Source of the DNA: Helicobacter sp. 16-1353
GTDB lineage: Bacteria > Campylobacterota > Campylobacteria > Campylobacterales > Helicobacteraceae
Reading direction: 5' to 3'
Assembly (NCBI RefSeq): GCF_003288815.1
Contig: NZ_NHYM01000001.1
Location: 62,001 to 126,000 of the forward strand
DNA length: 64,000 nucleotides
The notes beneath the pieces are model-generated. The model did not search any database, had not been told where the DNA came from, and saw nothing but the letters and a program-made list of their open reading frames with translations. This document shows positions 26,802-36,996 of this stretch, one piece after another; within the stretch, counting starts at the first letter, position 1, and each line of letters starts with the position of its first letter. The position numbers were made by a program, and so were the translations under genes.

Positions 26802-28652
26802 ATGCCTAAATCTAATGAAACAAAAGTAAAATCTACAATGGAGCAATTAGAAAGCTTATTTAAAGAACAAAGTGATTTTGTAGCTTATGAAGAAATAGCT
26901 TCTATTCTTAAAAAACCTGCAACTGCAACCCAAATTAAAAAGATTAAAGAATTTGCCAAAAAATATAAAAAAACATTTGTTAGCTCTTCTGAATTAGCCA
27001 AAAAATTAAATTATGAGGAAAAAATACTAGCAAAAGAAAATAAACAAAAACAGATTAATGAGAATCTCGAAGATGAATTTGATTTTGCCAAAGAAAGGGA
27101 GACTTTAGAATGGAGTAGAAGTGATAGTCCTGTTAGAATGTATTTGCGTGAGATGGGGCAGATTCAACTCCTTACTAAAGAGGAAGAAAAAGAGCTTGGA
27201 AAAAACATAGAGGATGGAGAAAATATAATAATTGATGCCATTTGCTCCGTTCCATACCTAATGGATTTCATTTATAATTATAGAGATGCATTGATAAATA
27301 GGGAAAGACGAGTTAAAGAATTATTTAAAAATTTTGAAGATAAAGATGATAAAGATTCCTTTGATGAAGAAAATGAGGACGGAGAGGATGGAGAGGAACA
27401 AGAAAAAAAATCTTCAAAAGATAGCGAAAGGGTAAAAGCTGTAATAGCCGCATTTAAGGAATTAGACAAAGCCAAAAAAGAACGATTAAAAGTGCTTGAA
27501 ATCGTGCCAGAAGACCCAAATGATTTGGGATATATTTTACTTTTAGCACATAAAAAAGAGGTTTTAAAAGAGAAATTAATCGCATTAGGACCAACTAGCA
27601 AACTTATTACAGAGATTGTAAAAATTATGGAAAATGTCCTAAAGGGTGATGAAAGCTTTGATAAAGAAATGAAGCGATTGGAATATAAACTTCCGCTATT
27701 TAATGAAGCATTGATTGAAAATCATAAAAAAATTCTATCGAATATACTAAATATGTCTAAAGCAGATATTGCAGCATCAGTCCCAGAAACAACGATGGTA
27801 AGCACTTATGTGGAGATTAAAAAACTACTCCAAACAAAAGAAGCATCAAAAGAGAGTTTTAATCTTGACCCAGAAAAATTAAAAGAAATCTTGGAGCAGA
27901 TAAAACGAGGAAAGTTAATTGTAGATAAAGCAAAAAATAAAATGGCAAAAAGCAACCTAAGGCTTGTTGTATCAAATGCTAAAAAATACACAAATAGGGG
28001 ACTCCCATTTTTGGATTTAATCCAAGAAGGCAATATTGGGTTAATGAAAGCGGTAGATAAATTTGAATATAAAAGAGATTATAAATTTTCAACTTATGCT
28101 ACTTGGTGGATAAAACAAGCTATAAGTAGAGCGATAGCAGACCAAGCAAGAACTATTAGAATCCCTATTCATATGATTGATACAGTAAATAAAATCAATA
28201 AAACACAAAGAGATTATATTCAAAAGCATGGGAAAGAGCCTGATATAGAATATATCGCAAAAGAGGTTTCATTACCAACAGATAAGATTAAAAATGTTAT
28301 AAAAATGACAAAAGAACCTATAAGCCTTGATGCACCTATAGGAAATGATGAAGATGGAAAATATGGGGATTTTGTAGAGGATAAAAATACCATTGGACCA
28401 ATGGAGCAGGTTTTAAAAGAGGATTTGAGGGGACAAATTGATGATGTTTTATTGCAGTTAAATGAACGCGAAAGAGCTGTGATTAAGATGAGATTCGGAC
28501 TCTTAGATGATGAAAGCGATAGAACACTAGAGGAAATAGGCAAGGAATTAAATGTTACACGAGAGCGAGTTAGACAGATAGAATCTAGTGCTATAAAAAA
28601 ATTAAAACACCCTAGAGTAGGAAAAAATCTTAAAAAATATATAGAAGATTGA
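26802..28652 (+). CDS. rpoD: RNA polymerase primary sigma factor (sigma-80 type)
   Basis: 616-residue housekeeping sigma. Region 1.1 is near the start, region 1.2 is [26 protein letters not shown], an acidic non-conserved region follows at about 180-215 ([19 protein letters not shown]), region 2 contains [28 protein letters not shown] and [15 protein letters not shown], and region 4 ends [23 protein letters not shown]. This is the sigma factor that would read the TANAAT -10 elements listed here. AAGGA lies before the ATG. Confidence 0.97.
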   Translation: MPKSNETKVKSTMEQLESLFKEQSDFVAYEEIASILKKPATATQIKKIKEFAKKYKKTFVSSSELAKKLNYEEKILAKENKQKQINENLEDEFDFAKERETLEWSRSDSPVRMYLREMGQIQLLTKEEEKELGKNIEDGENIIIDAICSVPYLMDFIYNYRDALINRERRVKELFKNFEDKDDKDSFDEENEDGEDGEEQEKKSSKDSERVKAVIAAFKELDKAKKERLKVLEIVPEDPNDLGYILLLAHKKEVLKEKLIALGPTSKLITEIVKIMENVLKGDESFDKEMKRLEYKLPLFNEALIENHKKILSNILNMSKADIAASVPETTMVSTYVEIKKLLQTKEASKESFNLDPEKLKEILEQIKRGKLIVDKAKNKMAKSNLRLVVSNAKKYTNRGLPFLDLIQEGNIGLMKAVDKFEYKRDYKFSTYATWWIKQAISRAIADQARTIRIPIHMIDTVNKINKTQRDYIQKHGKEPDIEYIAKEVSLPTDKIKNVIKMTKEPISLDAPIGNDEDGKYGDFVEDKNTIGPMEQVLKEDLRGQIDDVLLQLNERERAVIKMRFGLLDDESDRTLEEIGKELNVTRERVRQIESSAIKKLKHPRVGKNLKKYIED

Positions 28653-28685
28653 CTTTATACCTTAAAAATTTAAGTAAAGCAAAGA

Positions 28686-30073
<1,388 letters not shown>

Positions 30074-30085
30074 AAAAATTGTAAG

Positions 30086-30117
30086 ATATTAATCTTTGGA
30101 ATTCCAAAGATTAATAT
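30086..30117. terminator. Perfect 32-bp palindrome downstream of gdhA
   Basis: ATATTAATCTTTGGAA is followed directly by its exact reverse complement. It starts 12 nt after the gdhA stop. There is no T-run after it on the + strand, so it may be a weak terminator, an mRNA-stabilising hairpin or an operator for the next gene. Confidence 0.5.
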
Positions 30118-30137
30118 TGCTTCATAAAGGTTTAAGT

Positions 30138-30929
30138 TTGAAGTATGTTTTTATTTTTTTAATAGCTATTGTATTTAGTGCTTGTATAAAGAATCCAAGT
30201 GTAGAAGAGACAAATCTATCGCCAACACTTAAGATAAATAGTATTCAAATAAGCGGAATAGGATTGGATTCCATAGATTTAGATATAAGCATAAATATAA
30301 AAAATCCATATCCTATTGATATTAATTTAAAAGATATAATGGTAAATGTTTATTATCAAGATAGGATTATAAACTCCAATAATATAACAGGAGATATAAA
30401 ACTAAAATCATTTGTTTCAAGTGATATTAAGTTAGATTCTGCATTAAGCACGATAGATTTAGCAAAGATTATAAAAGACTACACAAGCGTAGAATATCTA
30501 CCTTTTAAGATTGAAGTTGCTTTTACACTGCCTTTACCAAAAAATATACTAGGTAATTATCAACTAAAAGATTCTATAGTATTAAATATCCCTACAATAA
30601 ATCCTCAATTTACCTTAAAAAGTATGGAGTTTCAACCACCATTGAATATAAAAAGTGTATTTAATATAAAAAACAATACAGAGAAAAATTTTACGATTGA
30701 TGATATATACTACAATATAAATCTAAATGATAAAAGTTTTAATGGAATAGCAGCAAGCGTAAAAAATGATGATGGTAGTTTTGATATTATATTAGATGAC
30801 TTGAATTTATTCTCTATTGGAGTAAATGCACTAAAAGATATAACAAACATTGAATTAGAAATTAAAACTAATATCCAATTAGATGGGATTCCATATAAAA
30901 TACCATTAGATTTTAAAAAGAAATTTTAA
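30138..30929 (+). CDS. LEA-type (LEA_2/WHy-like) lipoprotein
   Basis: About 264 residues. TTG 30138 is chosen because it gives a lipoprotein signal (MKYVFIFLIAIVFSACIKN, lipobox FSAC) and lies 7 nt after AAAGG; the frame is open from 30096, but that stretch is part of the palindrome. Two related beta-sandwich repeats follow, each with the pattern seen in LEA_2 proteins: LKINSIQISGIGLDSIDLDISINIKNPYPIDI early and FTLKSMEFQPPLNIKSVFNIKNNTEKNFTIDDI later. Probably an outer- or inner-membrane-anchored periplasmic protein of unknown role, possibly in stress or envelope maintenance. Confidence 0.8.
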   Translation: MKYVFIFLIAIVFSACIKNPSVEETNLSPTLKINSIQISGIGLDSIDLDISINIKNPYPIDINLKDIMVNVYYQDRIINSNNITGDIKLKSFVSSDIKLDSALSTIDLAKIIKDYTSVEYLPFKIEVAFTLPLPKNILGNYQLKDSIVLNIPTINPQFTLKSMEFQPPLNIKSVFNIKNNTEKNFTIDDIYYNINLNDKSFNGIAASVKNDDGSFDIILDDLNLFSIGVNALKDITNIELEIKTNIQLDGIPYKIPLDFKKKF

Positions 30930-31016
30930 AAATAACTTTCTAATTATTAAGATAATATTTAAAATATACTAAAATTTGCTTATCTTTTAAGGATATTTAA
31001 TATTTTAGGAGTTGAA

Positions 31017-31802
31017 ATGAAAACTACACTAACCACTTTGCAAAAGAAAAAAGGCAAGGAGAAAATCGCCGTTATCACCGCATATGACGCACTTTTCGCT
31101 TCGATTTTTGATGGCGAGGTGGATATGATTTTAGTGGGCGATAGCCTATCTATGAGCTTTGGGGGGCATAAAGATACGATTCCACTGAGCTTTGACGATA
31201 TGCTATATCATACAAAAGCCGTTCGGCGGGGCGTTAAGGAATCTTTTCTAATCGCTGATATGCCTTTTGGCTCGTATAACACGACTGATGAGGCACTCAA
31301 AAACGCCACGAGGTTATATAAAGAGGGCGGTGCGGACGCCATAAAAATCGAGGTGGGAGAAAGCAAGATTGAGATGGTAGAAAAGCTCGTGGATAACGGC
31401 ATTGCAGTTATGCCACACATTGGGCTTAAGCCGCAGTTTTACCGCTTCGAGGGCGGATATAAGATTAAGGGGAAAAGCCAAAATGAGGCAGAGGAAATGC
31501 TCTCCTTAGCTTTGGAGCTGGAGAAAAGCGGGGCATTTGGATTCCTAATTGAAGGGACTAAAAAGGAAGTGGCGGAGAATCTAACCAATAAATTATCCGC
31601 CTTTACGATTGGCATTGGAAGTGGCGTAGGGTGCGACGGGCAGGTCTTAGTGTGGAGCGATGCATTTGGATTCTTCGATGAATTCACGCCAAAGTTTGTC
31701 CGTAAATATCTAAATGGCAAGGAGCTATTAAAAGACGCCATTCGTGCGTATGCGAGGGACATAAAAGAGGGTAAATTCCCAAATGACAATGAAAGCTATT
31801 AG
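31017..31802 (+). CDS. panB: Ketopantoate hydroxymethyltransferase
   Basis: PanB adds a hydroxymethyl group to 2-oxoisovalerate in pantothenate synthesis. Signature segments: ITAYDALFASIFDGEVDMILVGDSLSMS, DTIPLSFDDMLYHTKAV, ADMPFGSY, GADAIKIEVGE, VMPHIGLKPQ, and GFLIEGTKKEVAENL at the catalytic Glu region. 261 residues is normal. TTTAGGAG lies before the ATG. GC content is clearly higher than in the lipoprotein gene upstream. It is 12 bp ahead of ruvB. Confidence 0.95.
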   Translation: MKTTLTTLQKKKGKEKIAVITAYDALFASIFDGEVDMILVGDSLSMSFGGHKDTIPLSFDDMLYHTKAVRRGVKESFLIADMPFGSYNTTDEALKNATRLYKEGGADAIKIEVGESKIEMVEKLVDNGIAVMPHIGLKPQFYRFEGGYKIKGKSQNEAEEMLSLALELEKSGAFGFLIEGTKKEVAENLTNKLSAFTIGIGSGVGCDGQVLVWSDAFGFFDEFTPKFVRKYLNGKELLKDAIRAYARDIKEGKFPNDNESY

Positions 31803-31814
31803 AGAAAGTGGAAA

Positions 31815-32813
31815 ATGGAGCGATTAGTAGAGATTGAAAAAATCGAGTTCGAGGAAAAGGAGGAAAGCTCCCTTCGCCCCGCAAGATTTAGCGATTACAT
31901 CGGGCAGGAGAGCATTAAGAAAAATCTCCATATCTCCATAAATGCCGCCAAAAAAAGGGCTGAGTCGCTAGACCATATCTTGCTTTTTGGTCCGCCGGGG
32001 CTTGGGAAAACCACTCTGGCGTATATTATCGCAAATGAAATGGAGAGCAATATCAAGGTTACTTCCGCCCCGATGATTGAGAAAAGTGGCGATTTAGCGG
32101 CGATTTTGACTAATCTTAGCAAGGGCGATATTCTATTTATCGATGAGATTCACCGCCTTTCAAGCCATATCGAGGAGATTTTATACTCGGCGATGGAGGA
32201 TTTTAGGCTTGATATAATTATTGGCTCTGGACCCGCGGCACAAACTATAAAGATAAATATCGAGGAATTCACGCTAATTGGGGCGACTACACGCGCTGGA
32301 ATGCTATCAAATCCTTTGCGGGATAGATTTGGCATAATCTTTCGAATGCAGTTTTATAGCATTGATGAGCTGTCCCACATCATCGCACTTGCTTCAAAAA
32401 AGCTAAATAAAATCTGTTCGCTAGAATCCACACAAGAAATCGCCAAAAGGTCGCGTGGGACGCCACGCGTGGCTTTAAGATTGCTAAAGCGAATTAGGGA
32501 TTTTGCGGAGTTTCATAATGAAAGTGAAATATCGCTAGAGCGGACTATTGAGGCGCTAAATGAGCTTGGGGTCGATGAGCGGGGCTTTGATGAGCTGGAC
32601 TTGGCGTTTTTAAAGCTTTTAGTGGAGTATTCCCCAAAGGCGATTGGGCTAAATACCATTGCTGCGGCATTAAGCGAAGATGAACGCACGATAGAGGACA
32701 TAATCGAGCCGTATTTATTGTCAAATGGCTACATCGAGCGAACCGCAAAAGGGCGAATTGCCACTAGAAAATCCCACGAATTACTTGGGATTCCACTTAA
32801 TAGCCTATTTTGA
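31815..32813 (+). CDS. ruvB: Holliday junction branch-migration helicase RuvB
   Basis: 332-residue AAA+ motor that with RuvA moves Holliday junctions. [21 protein letters not shown], Walker [19 protein letters not shown], Walker [13 protein letters not shown], sensor 1 with arginine finger [19 protein letters not shown], and the C-terminal winged helix [21 protein letters not shown] are all present. Cotranscribed with panB, a linkage also seen in H. pylori. Confidence 0.97.
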   Translation: MERLVEIEKIEFEEKEESSLRPARFSDYIGQESIKKNLHISINAAKKRAESLDHILLFGPPGLGKTTLAYIIANEMESNIKVTSAPMIEKSGDLAAILTNLSKGDILFIDEIHRLSSHIEEILYSAMEDFRLDIIIGSGPAAQTIKINIEEFTLIGATTRAGMLSNPLRDRFGIIFRMQFYSIDELSHIIALASKKLNKICSLESTQEIAKRSRGTPRVALRLLKRIRDFAEFHNESEISLERTIEALNELGVDERGFDELDLAFLKLLVEYSPKAIGLNTIAAALSEDERTIEDIIEPYLLSNGYIERTAKGRIATRKSHELLGIPLNSLF

Positions 32814-32869
32814 TATTTTGCTAAAGATTTTAGATTTATGCTTAAAATTCGCTTAAATTACTACTTTAA

Positions 32870-33205
32870 GAATCGTAAATTTTGTAGAATCTAAAAAGCC
32901 TAAAATCCAAATTTATACATTAAAGAATCTAAAATATAAAGATTCCCAAGATTCAGCGAATCTATAATACCCGCAGAATCCAAGCTATAACGAGAATCTA
33001 GTTTTATAAATCGCCAAAGATTTAGTAGATTCAAAGAATCTAAATGGGAATCTAAATCGCCAAATATTCCCAAGATTCCGCGACTTCGTGGAATCTAGAT
33101 TCGCAAACTACCAAAAATCCATATAAAGATTCATAAACGCCTAAGATTTAGTAGATTCTAAGAATCTAAATAAAAACCCAAACTCTAAGGAATTCTTAAG
33201 ATTCT
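32870..33205. repeat. Intergenic GATTC/GAATC array after ruvB
   Basis: The 390 bp between ruvB and the NosL-like gene hold no gene but about 18 GATTC/GAATC motifs by eye, in both orientations, many as small palindromes (TAGATTC-TAA-GAATCTA, GAATCTAGATTC). A 34-nt direct repeat at 33012-33045 and 33138-33171 has two mismatches and 126 nt spacing. Confidence 0.75.
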
Positions 33206-33839
33206 ATCGCTTATCCCAAAAATATATACTTACAGCGTGAAGTCCCTTGCCATCGATATTTTTGCAATGCCCTTTTGCTTTGGTTTTAAAAATCGCTACA
33301 TTGCTGGAATCTTTTGCTAGTTTTTCTAATGCTTCTACTTCGCAATATTCTTCGGCGATTTTCTTGCCAGTTAGTGCCATTTTTGCCCTATTTTGCTTTA
33401 TCATTTTAGAATCTGCGTCAAATTTTTTACTTTCATATTCTAATATTTCTTTTCCCTCGATTATTCTACCACCATTTTCTTTGGCAAATTTCTCTGCCTC
33501 TGCCCTCGTGCTAAAGGCAAATTCGCTCTCACTAGTCATTGCACTTTTTTTGGAGCTACCAATTACATAGAATAAATCTGTAATACTTCTAAACTCGCCA
33601 CTTACATTATCAAAGCCCTTATATTTGCTTATATCCATTGATTTCCCACTTTTTTCAAACGCACAATGAAGTGAGCAGGTGTGAGATTCATCGCCGTGAT
33701 TTGCTTCGCCATCTATTAGCTCATGAGAGCTTTTTTTGTGATGTTCTAGGTTCATACCGCATATCTCGCAAAACTCCGCCCCAAAGGCAAAGCTAAAGCC
33801 AAAAATCGCCGCAAATACCATAAATACCAACTTTTTCAT
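33204..33839 (-). CDS. NosL-like periplasmic protein
   Basis: 211 residues with a signal peptide (MKKLVFMVFAAIFGFSFAFGA). The mature start FCEICGMNLEHHKKSSHEL carries the CxxCGM motif typical of NosL, a copper(I)-binding protein, followed by a Cys/His pair in CSLHCAFEKSG and a region around FYVIGSSKKSAMTSESEFAFS that matches NosL (test of the membrane-dimethyl context, then FSTRAEAEKFAKENGG). The C-terminal 70 residues add three further Cys (EEYCEVEAL, GHCKN). No nos genes lie nearby, so a general copper-handling role is more likely than N2O reductase assembly. Confidence 0.75.
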   Translation of the reverse strand: MKKLVFMVFAAIFGFSFAFGAEFCEICGMNLEHHKKSSHELIDGEANHGDESHTCSLHCAFEKSGKSMDISKYKGFDNVSGEFRSITDLFYVIGSSKKSAMTSESEFAFSTRAEAEKFAKENGGRIIEGKEILEYESKKFDADSKMIKQNRAKMALTGKKIAEEYCEVEALEKLAKDSSNVAIFKTKAKGHCKNIDGKGLHAVSIYFWDKR

Positions 33840-34504
33840 AATTCTCCTTAATTTTTGTTTTTTGCTAGATTAGATTCTAGCATTTTAAAAAGAAATCTTG
33901 GGATTTGATTTAAAAAAATAGATTCGCTTAAAATAAAGATTCTTTTAATAATTAAAAATTTTAAATTATAATTTTTATATCTACCCCTTTGTGCTGTGTG
34001 GCTCTATTATTTATAATTTTTGGCATAGGAAATGAGAGGAGCTAAAGCCTTTTTACAGAAAGTTACGCCCCGCTTGTTTTATGGGAAACTTTACTAAAGC
34101 TCGTTTTATGGGAAGCTAACACTTTGTGAATCTTAAAGAAAAGATTCTTAGCCTAAATTAAAAAAATAGATTCGCTTAAGAAATCTTTACCAAAAATTTT
34201 ATCTTTTCTTTTCTATTTCCACCCACTGCATATTTTGCCAATTTTACATTTAAGAGTCCTAAACCACTAAAATCTAACTTAAGCGACTAGAAATTCAGCA
34301 CAAATAAACCAAAAAGCGATAAATACAAAATTGCAATATTCGCTATATAGTATTTTTTAAAGTTGTTTTGTGTAATATAAAGTTCTTAAAATTTAGCACA
34401 ATATTTCAAAGGATATTTATAAAAATAAAATCAAACAAAAACTATATGATTTACTTGGAATCTCAAATGAAAATCTATTTTAATAAAAAGCAAGGAAGTG
34501 GTAT
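33840..34504. other. 665-bp gene-free region with short direct repeats
   Basis: I see no credible gene. The region is very AT-rich with scattered GATTC motifs, and a more GC-balanced block at about 33980-34140. Inside it, GCTTGTTTTATGGGAAACT (34072-34090) and GCTCGTTTTATGGGAAGCT (34099-34117) form a near-identical 19-nt direct repeat with a 27-nt period. The 60-nt segment from ATG 34032 is open (MRGAKAFLQKV and so on) but stops after about 21 codons. Could be a decayed gene or an uncharacterised RNA. Confidence 0.4.
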
Positions 34505-35542
34505 TTGAAACCAAAATATTTCTTTTGGATTATATTTCTAATAACTTTTTATTGGATTTTGCAATTATATAAACCATTTTTGATGAATTTTGTAATAGCC
34601 TTATTGCTTTGTGTTGCTACATTTGGGCTTAAAAAAATAATCGATAGATATATAAAATACAATCTCATTTCATCTTTCTTAACATTAGTTATATTTTTAG
34701 GTGTGTTTATCGTCCCGCTTATATTAGTCGGTAATGAAATGGTAAAAGAGATTGCAAATATTGATATTTTAAAACTATCAAATTTTATCAATGAATTAAA
34801 AGCTAAATCCATAGTAATATTAGAACAGTTTCCCTCCACAATCCAAGAAAGACTAGTAAATGCACTAAAATCTATAAATATAAACACCCTAATAAGCCAC
34901 GCTATGAATTTTAGCGGTATCGTAGGTAAGGCTGGAGTTAGATTTATCACTGATTTAGTGTTTATCTTAATCTTTTTATATCTATTTTATTATTATGGTA
35001 TATTTTTGAAAAATTACATTGTTGATATTATCCCATTTGACAAACAAAATAGCAATGAAATCCTAAGTGAAGTTAGCGGAGTGCTTAGGGTTGTATTTTT
35101 CACCACAATAATATCAATGATACTTCAAGGTTTAAGCTTTGGAATTGTTGCATATATTTTTGGATTCAGCGGAATCTTATTTGGTGTGTTATATGGATTA
35201 GCATCTATTATTCCAGTTGTTGGCGGAGCTTTGGTTTGGGTGCCTGTGGGATTATACATATATTGGACGGGGGATTTAAAGGGTGCTATTTTCATATCGA
35301 TTTATTCCCTAGTTTTTATTGGTATGGTAATTGATAATGTAATAAAACCAATAATAATAAGCGTTGTAAATAGAATCCTACTAAAAAATCCTGTTGATAT
35401 TAATGAGATGATAATATTTATAGCGATTTTAGCAGGACTTGCAAGCTTTGGATTCTGGGGGATTATCATTGGACCTACGATGAGTGCGTTTTTTATAGCA
35501 TTACTTAGAATGTATAAAGATAAATTTAAAAATGGAGAATAA
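34505..35542 (+). CDS. AI-2E family (PerM-like) transporter
   Basis: 345 residues with about eight membrane segments: IIFLITFYWILQLYKPFLMNF and FVIALLLCVATFGL near the N-terminus, a soluble helical portion at about 75-130, then five or more C-terminal segments including the Gly-rich YGLASIIPVVGGALVWVPVG typical of the AI-2E/UPF0118 family. Substrate is not predictable; members include putative autoinducer-2 exporters and Na+/H+ antiporters. Start is TTG 34505, with AAGGAAG upstream. The stop precedes the next start by one base. Confidence 0.9.
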   Translation: MKPKYFFWIIFLITFYWILQLYKPFLMNFVIALLLCVATFGLKKIIDRYIKYNLISSFLTLVIFLGVFIVPLILVGNEMVKEIANIDILKLSNFINELKAKSIVILEQFPSTIQERLVNALKSININTLISHAMNFSGIVGKAGVRFITDLVFILIFLYLFYYYGIFLKNYIVDIIPFDKQNSNEILSEVSGVLRVVFFTTIISMILQGLSFGIVAYIFGFSGILFGVLYGLASIIPVVGGALVWVPVGLYIYWTGDLKGAIFISIYSLVFIGMVIDNVIKPIIISVVNRILLKNPVDINEMIIFIAILAGLASFGFWGIIIGPTMSAFFIALLRMYKDKFKNGE

Positions 35543-35543
35543 A

Positions 35544-36098
35544 ATGCTAAATTTCATAGAGGTTAAAAACCCTAGATTGCTAAAGATTGTAAGTGAACTT
35601 GCAAATAAGATTTGGAATGAGTATTATAAACCGATGCTTGGGGATTTTCAAGTGCGATATATGCTGGAATCTATCCATAATATTGAAAGCATAAATAAAG
35701 AGATAAATGATGGCTATAAATACTTTCTATTACAAAAAAATGACCAAAATATTGGCTATCTAAGCTTTGTAAAACGAAGTGAAACAAAATGCACAAATAA
35801 TAGAATCTGCGATATTAAAGAAATGGGCGAAAATGATATATTTTTGCATAAATTATATATTTTAAAGCAATTTCGTGGACTTGGCATAGGAAAGGCAGTA
35901 TTGGAATATATCATAAAGCACTCTAAAGATTCCGCCCAAATATGGCTAATGGTAAATAAACATAATAAAAGTGCCATAGATGCGTATGAAAGGCTTGGAT
36001 TCTACCGCAAAGATAATATGCAAATCGACATTGGCAAGGGTTATATAATCAATGAAGTTGTAATGGCAAGGGAACTACAACAATATCAAGTATCATAA
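35544..36098 (+). CDS. GNAT-family N-acetyltransferase
   Basis: About 184 residues. The acetyl-CoA binding motif A is LHKLYILKQFRGLGIGKAVLEYI and motif B is IWLMVNKHNKSAIDAYERLGFYR. Substrate unknown. ATG 35544 is favoured over the in-frame ATG 35532 because GGAG then sits 6 nt ahead; it is essentially adjacent to the transporter stop, suggesting coupling. Confidence 0.88.
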   Translation: MLNFIEVKNPRLLKIVSELANKIWNEYYKPMLGDFQVRYMLESIHNIESINKEINDGYKYFLLQKNDQNIGYLSFVKRSETKCTNNRICDIKEMGENDIFLHKLYILKQFRGLGIGKAVLEYIIKHSKDSAQIWLMVNKHNKSAIDAYERLGFYRKDNMQIDIGKGYIINEVVMARELQQYQVS

Positions 36099-36180
36099 AA
36101 TTTATTTTAGCGAGGGTGGCATCAAAAAAATACTTTTATTATTTTTTGTTAATTTCTGTTTTATAAATGCTTTAGATTTA

Positions 36181-36939
36181 ATGTTACTTAGTGAATATGA
36201 TAAAAATTTTATTAAGCAAGAGGGTTTGGAAAATTTCCTTATTAGTGAAAAGCTAGATGGCATTAGAGCATTTTGGGATGGGAAAAATCTATATTCAAGG
36301 AATGGCAACAAGCTAAATCCACCACAATGGTTTATAAAAGATTTTCCGCCATTTAGTATTGATGGTGAATTGTGGCATAAAAGGGATAGTTTCTCATATG
36401 CTGTTAAGATTATCAATACCGATGAAAATAAGATTCTATGGAATGATTTAAGATTCTACATCTTTGATGTGCCAAGTGAATTATATGGGTTATTAAATCG
36501 CTTGAAGATTCTAGAATCTTATTTGCAAAATCACCCAAATAAATATATAAAGATTATTCCACAAATGGATATTAATAGCTTTGATGAGCTAGATTCTAGG
36601 CTTGATTTAATCACAAATGCTAAAGGCGAGGGATTAGTATTAAGACATAAGAACAAGCCATATATCAAAGGACGAAGTAAATATGATTTGAAACTCAAAA
36701 AATTCCTAAGTGCTGATTGCAAGGTTGTAGGATATACGCAAGGCAAGGGGAAATTTATAAATAAGGTTGGGAGTATTATTTGCAAAGATAAGATAATGGA
36801 ATTTAAGATTGGTAGCGGTTTAAGTGATGATTTTAGGGAGAATCCTCCTCCCATTGGAAGCATTGTTGAATATAAATATAGTGGCAAAACCACAAATAAT
36901 ATTCCTAGATTTCCGATATTCCTACGAATTAAAGAATAG
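36181..36939 (+). CDS. ATP-dependent DNA ligase, probably periplasmic
   Basis: 252 residues from the first ATG. The adenylation motif is SEKLDGIRAFWDG with catalytic Lys, followed by YSRNGNKLNPP, FSIDGELWH, GEGLVLRHK and YDLKLKKFLSADCKVVGY, then the OB domain. This is the small ATP-dependent (Lig E-like) ligase found in naturally competent bacteria, normally carrying a signal peptide. In-frame upstream sequence from 36121 encodes IKKILLLFFVNFCFINALD, an excellent signal peptide, but its only start candidates are ATC 36121 or ATT 36100, so the true start is uncertain and may be earlier than listed. A GAGG lies 5 nt before ATC 36121. Confidence 0.85.
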   Translation: MLLSEYDKNFIKQEGLENFLISEKLDGIRAFWDGKNLYSRNGNKLNPPQWFIKDFPPFSIDGELWHKRDSFSYAVKIINTDENKILWNDLRFYIFDVPSELYGLLNRLKILESYLQNHPNKYIKIIPQMDINSFDELDSRLDLITNAKGEGLVLRHKNKPYIKGRSKYDLKLKKFLSADCKVVGYTQGKGKFINKVGSIICKDKIMEFKIGSGLSDDFRENPPPIGSIVEYKYSGKTTNNIPRFPIFLRIKE

Positions 36940-36996
36940 CTTGTAAAATGATAGTTAAATAATTTTGATAGAATCTAAAATAAAGCGGAGTTTAAA

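Noticed and set aside
30104-30120. Possible sigma-54 promoter (GGAA...TTGC) upstream of the LEA-like lipoprotein
   Set aside because: The GG to GC spacing is 19, not 10; the sequence is explained by the perfect palindrome.
32814-33203. CRISPR-like array after ruvB
   Set aside because: The repeats are 5-7 nt motifs at irregular spacing in both orientations; the single 34-nt repeat occurs only twice and there are no cas genes.
34425-34484. Open stretch encoding YKNKIKQKLYDLLGISNENLF before the AI-2E gene
   Set aside because: No start codon and only about 30 codons between stops; possibly a gene remnant but too short to call.
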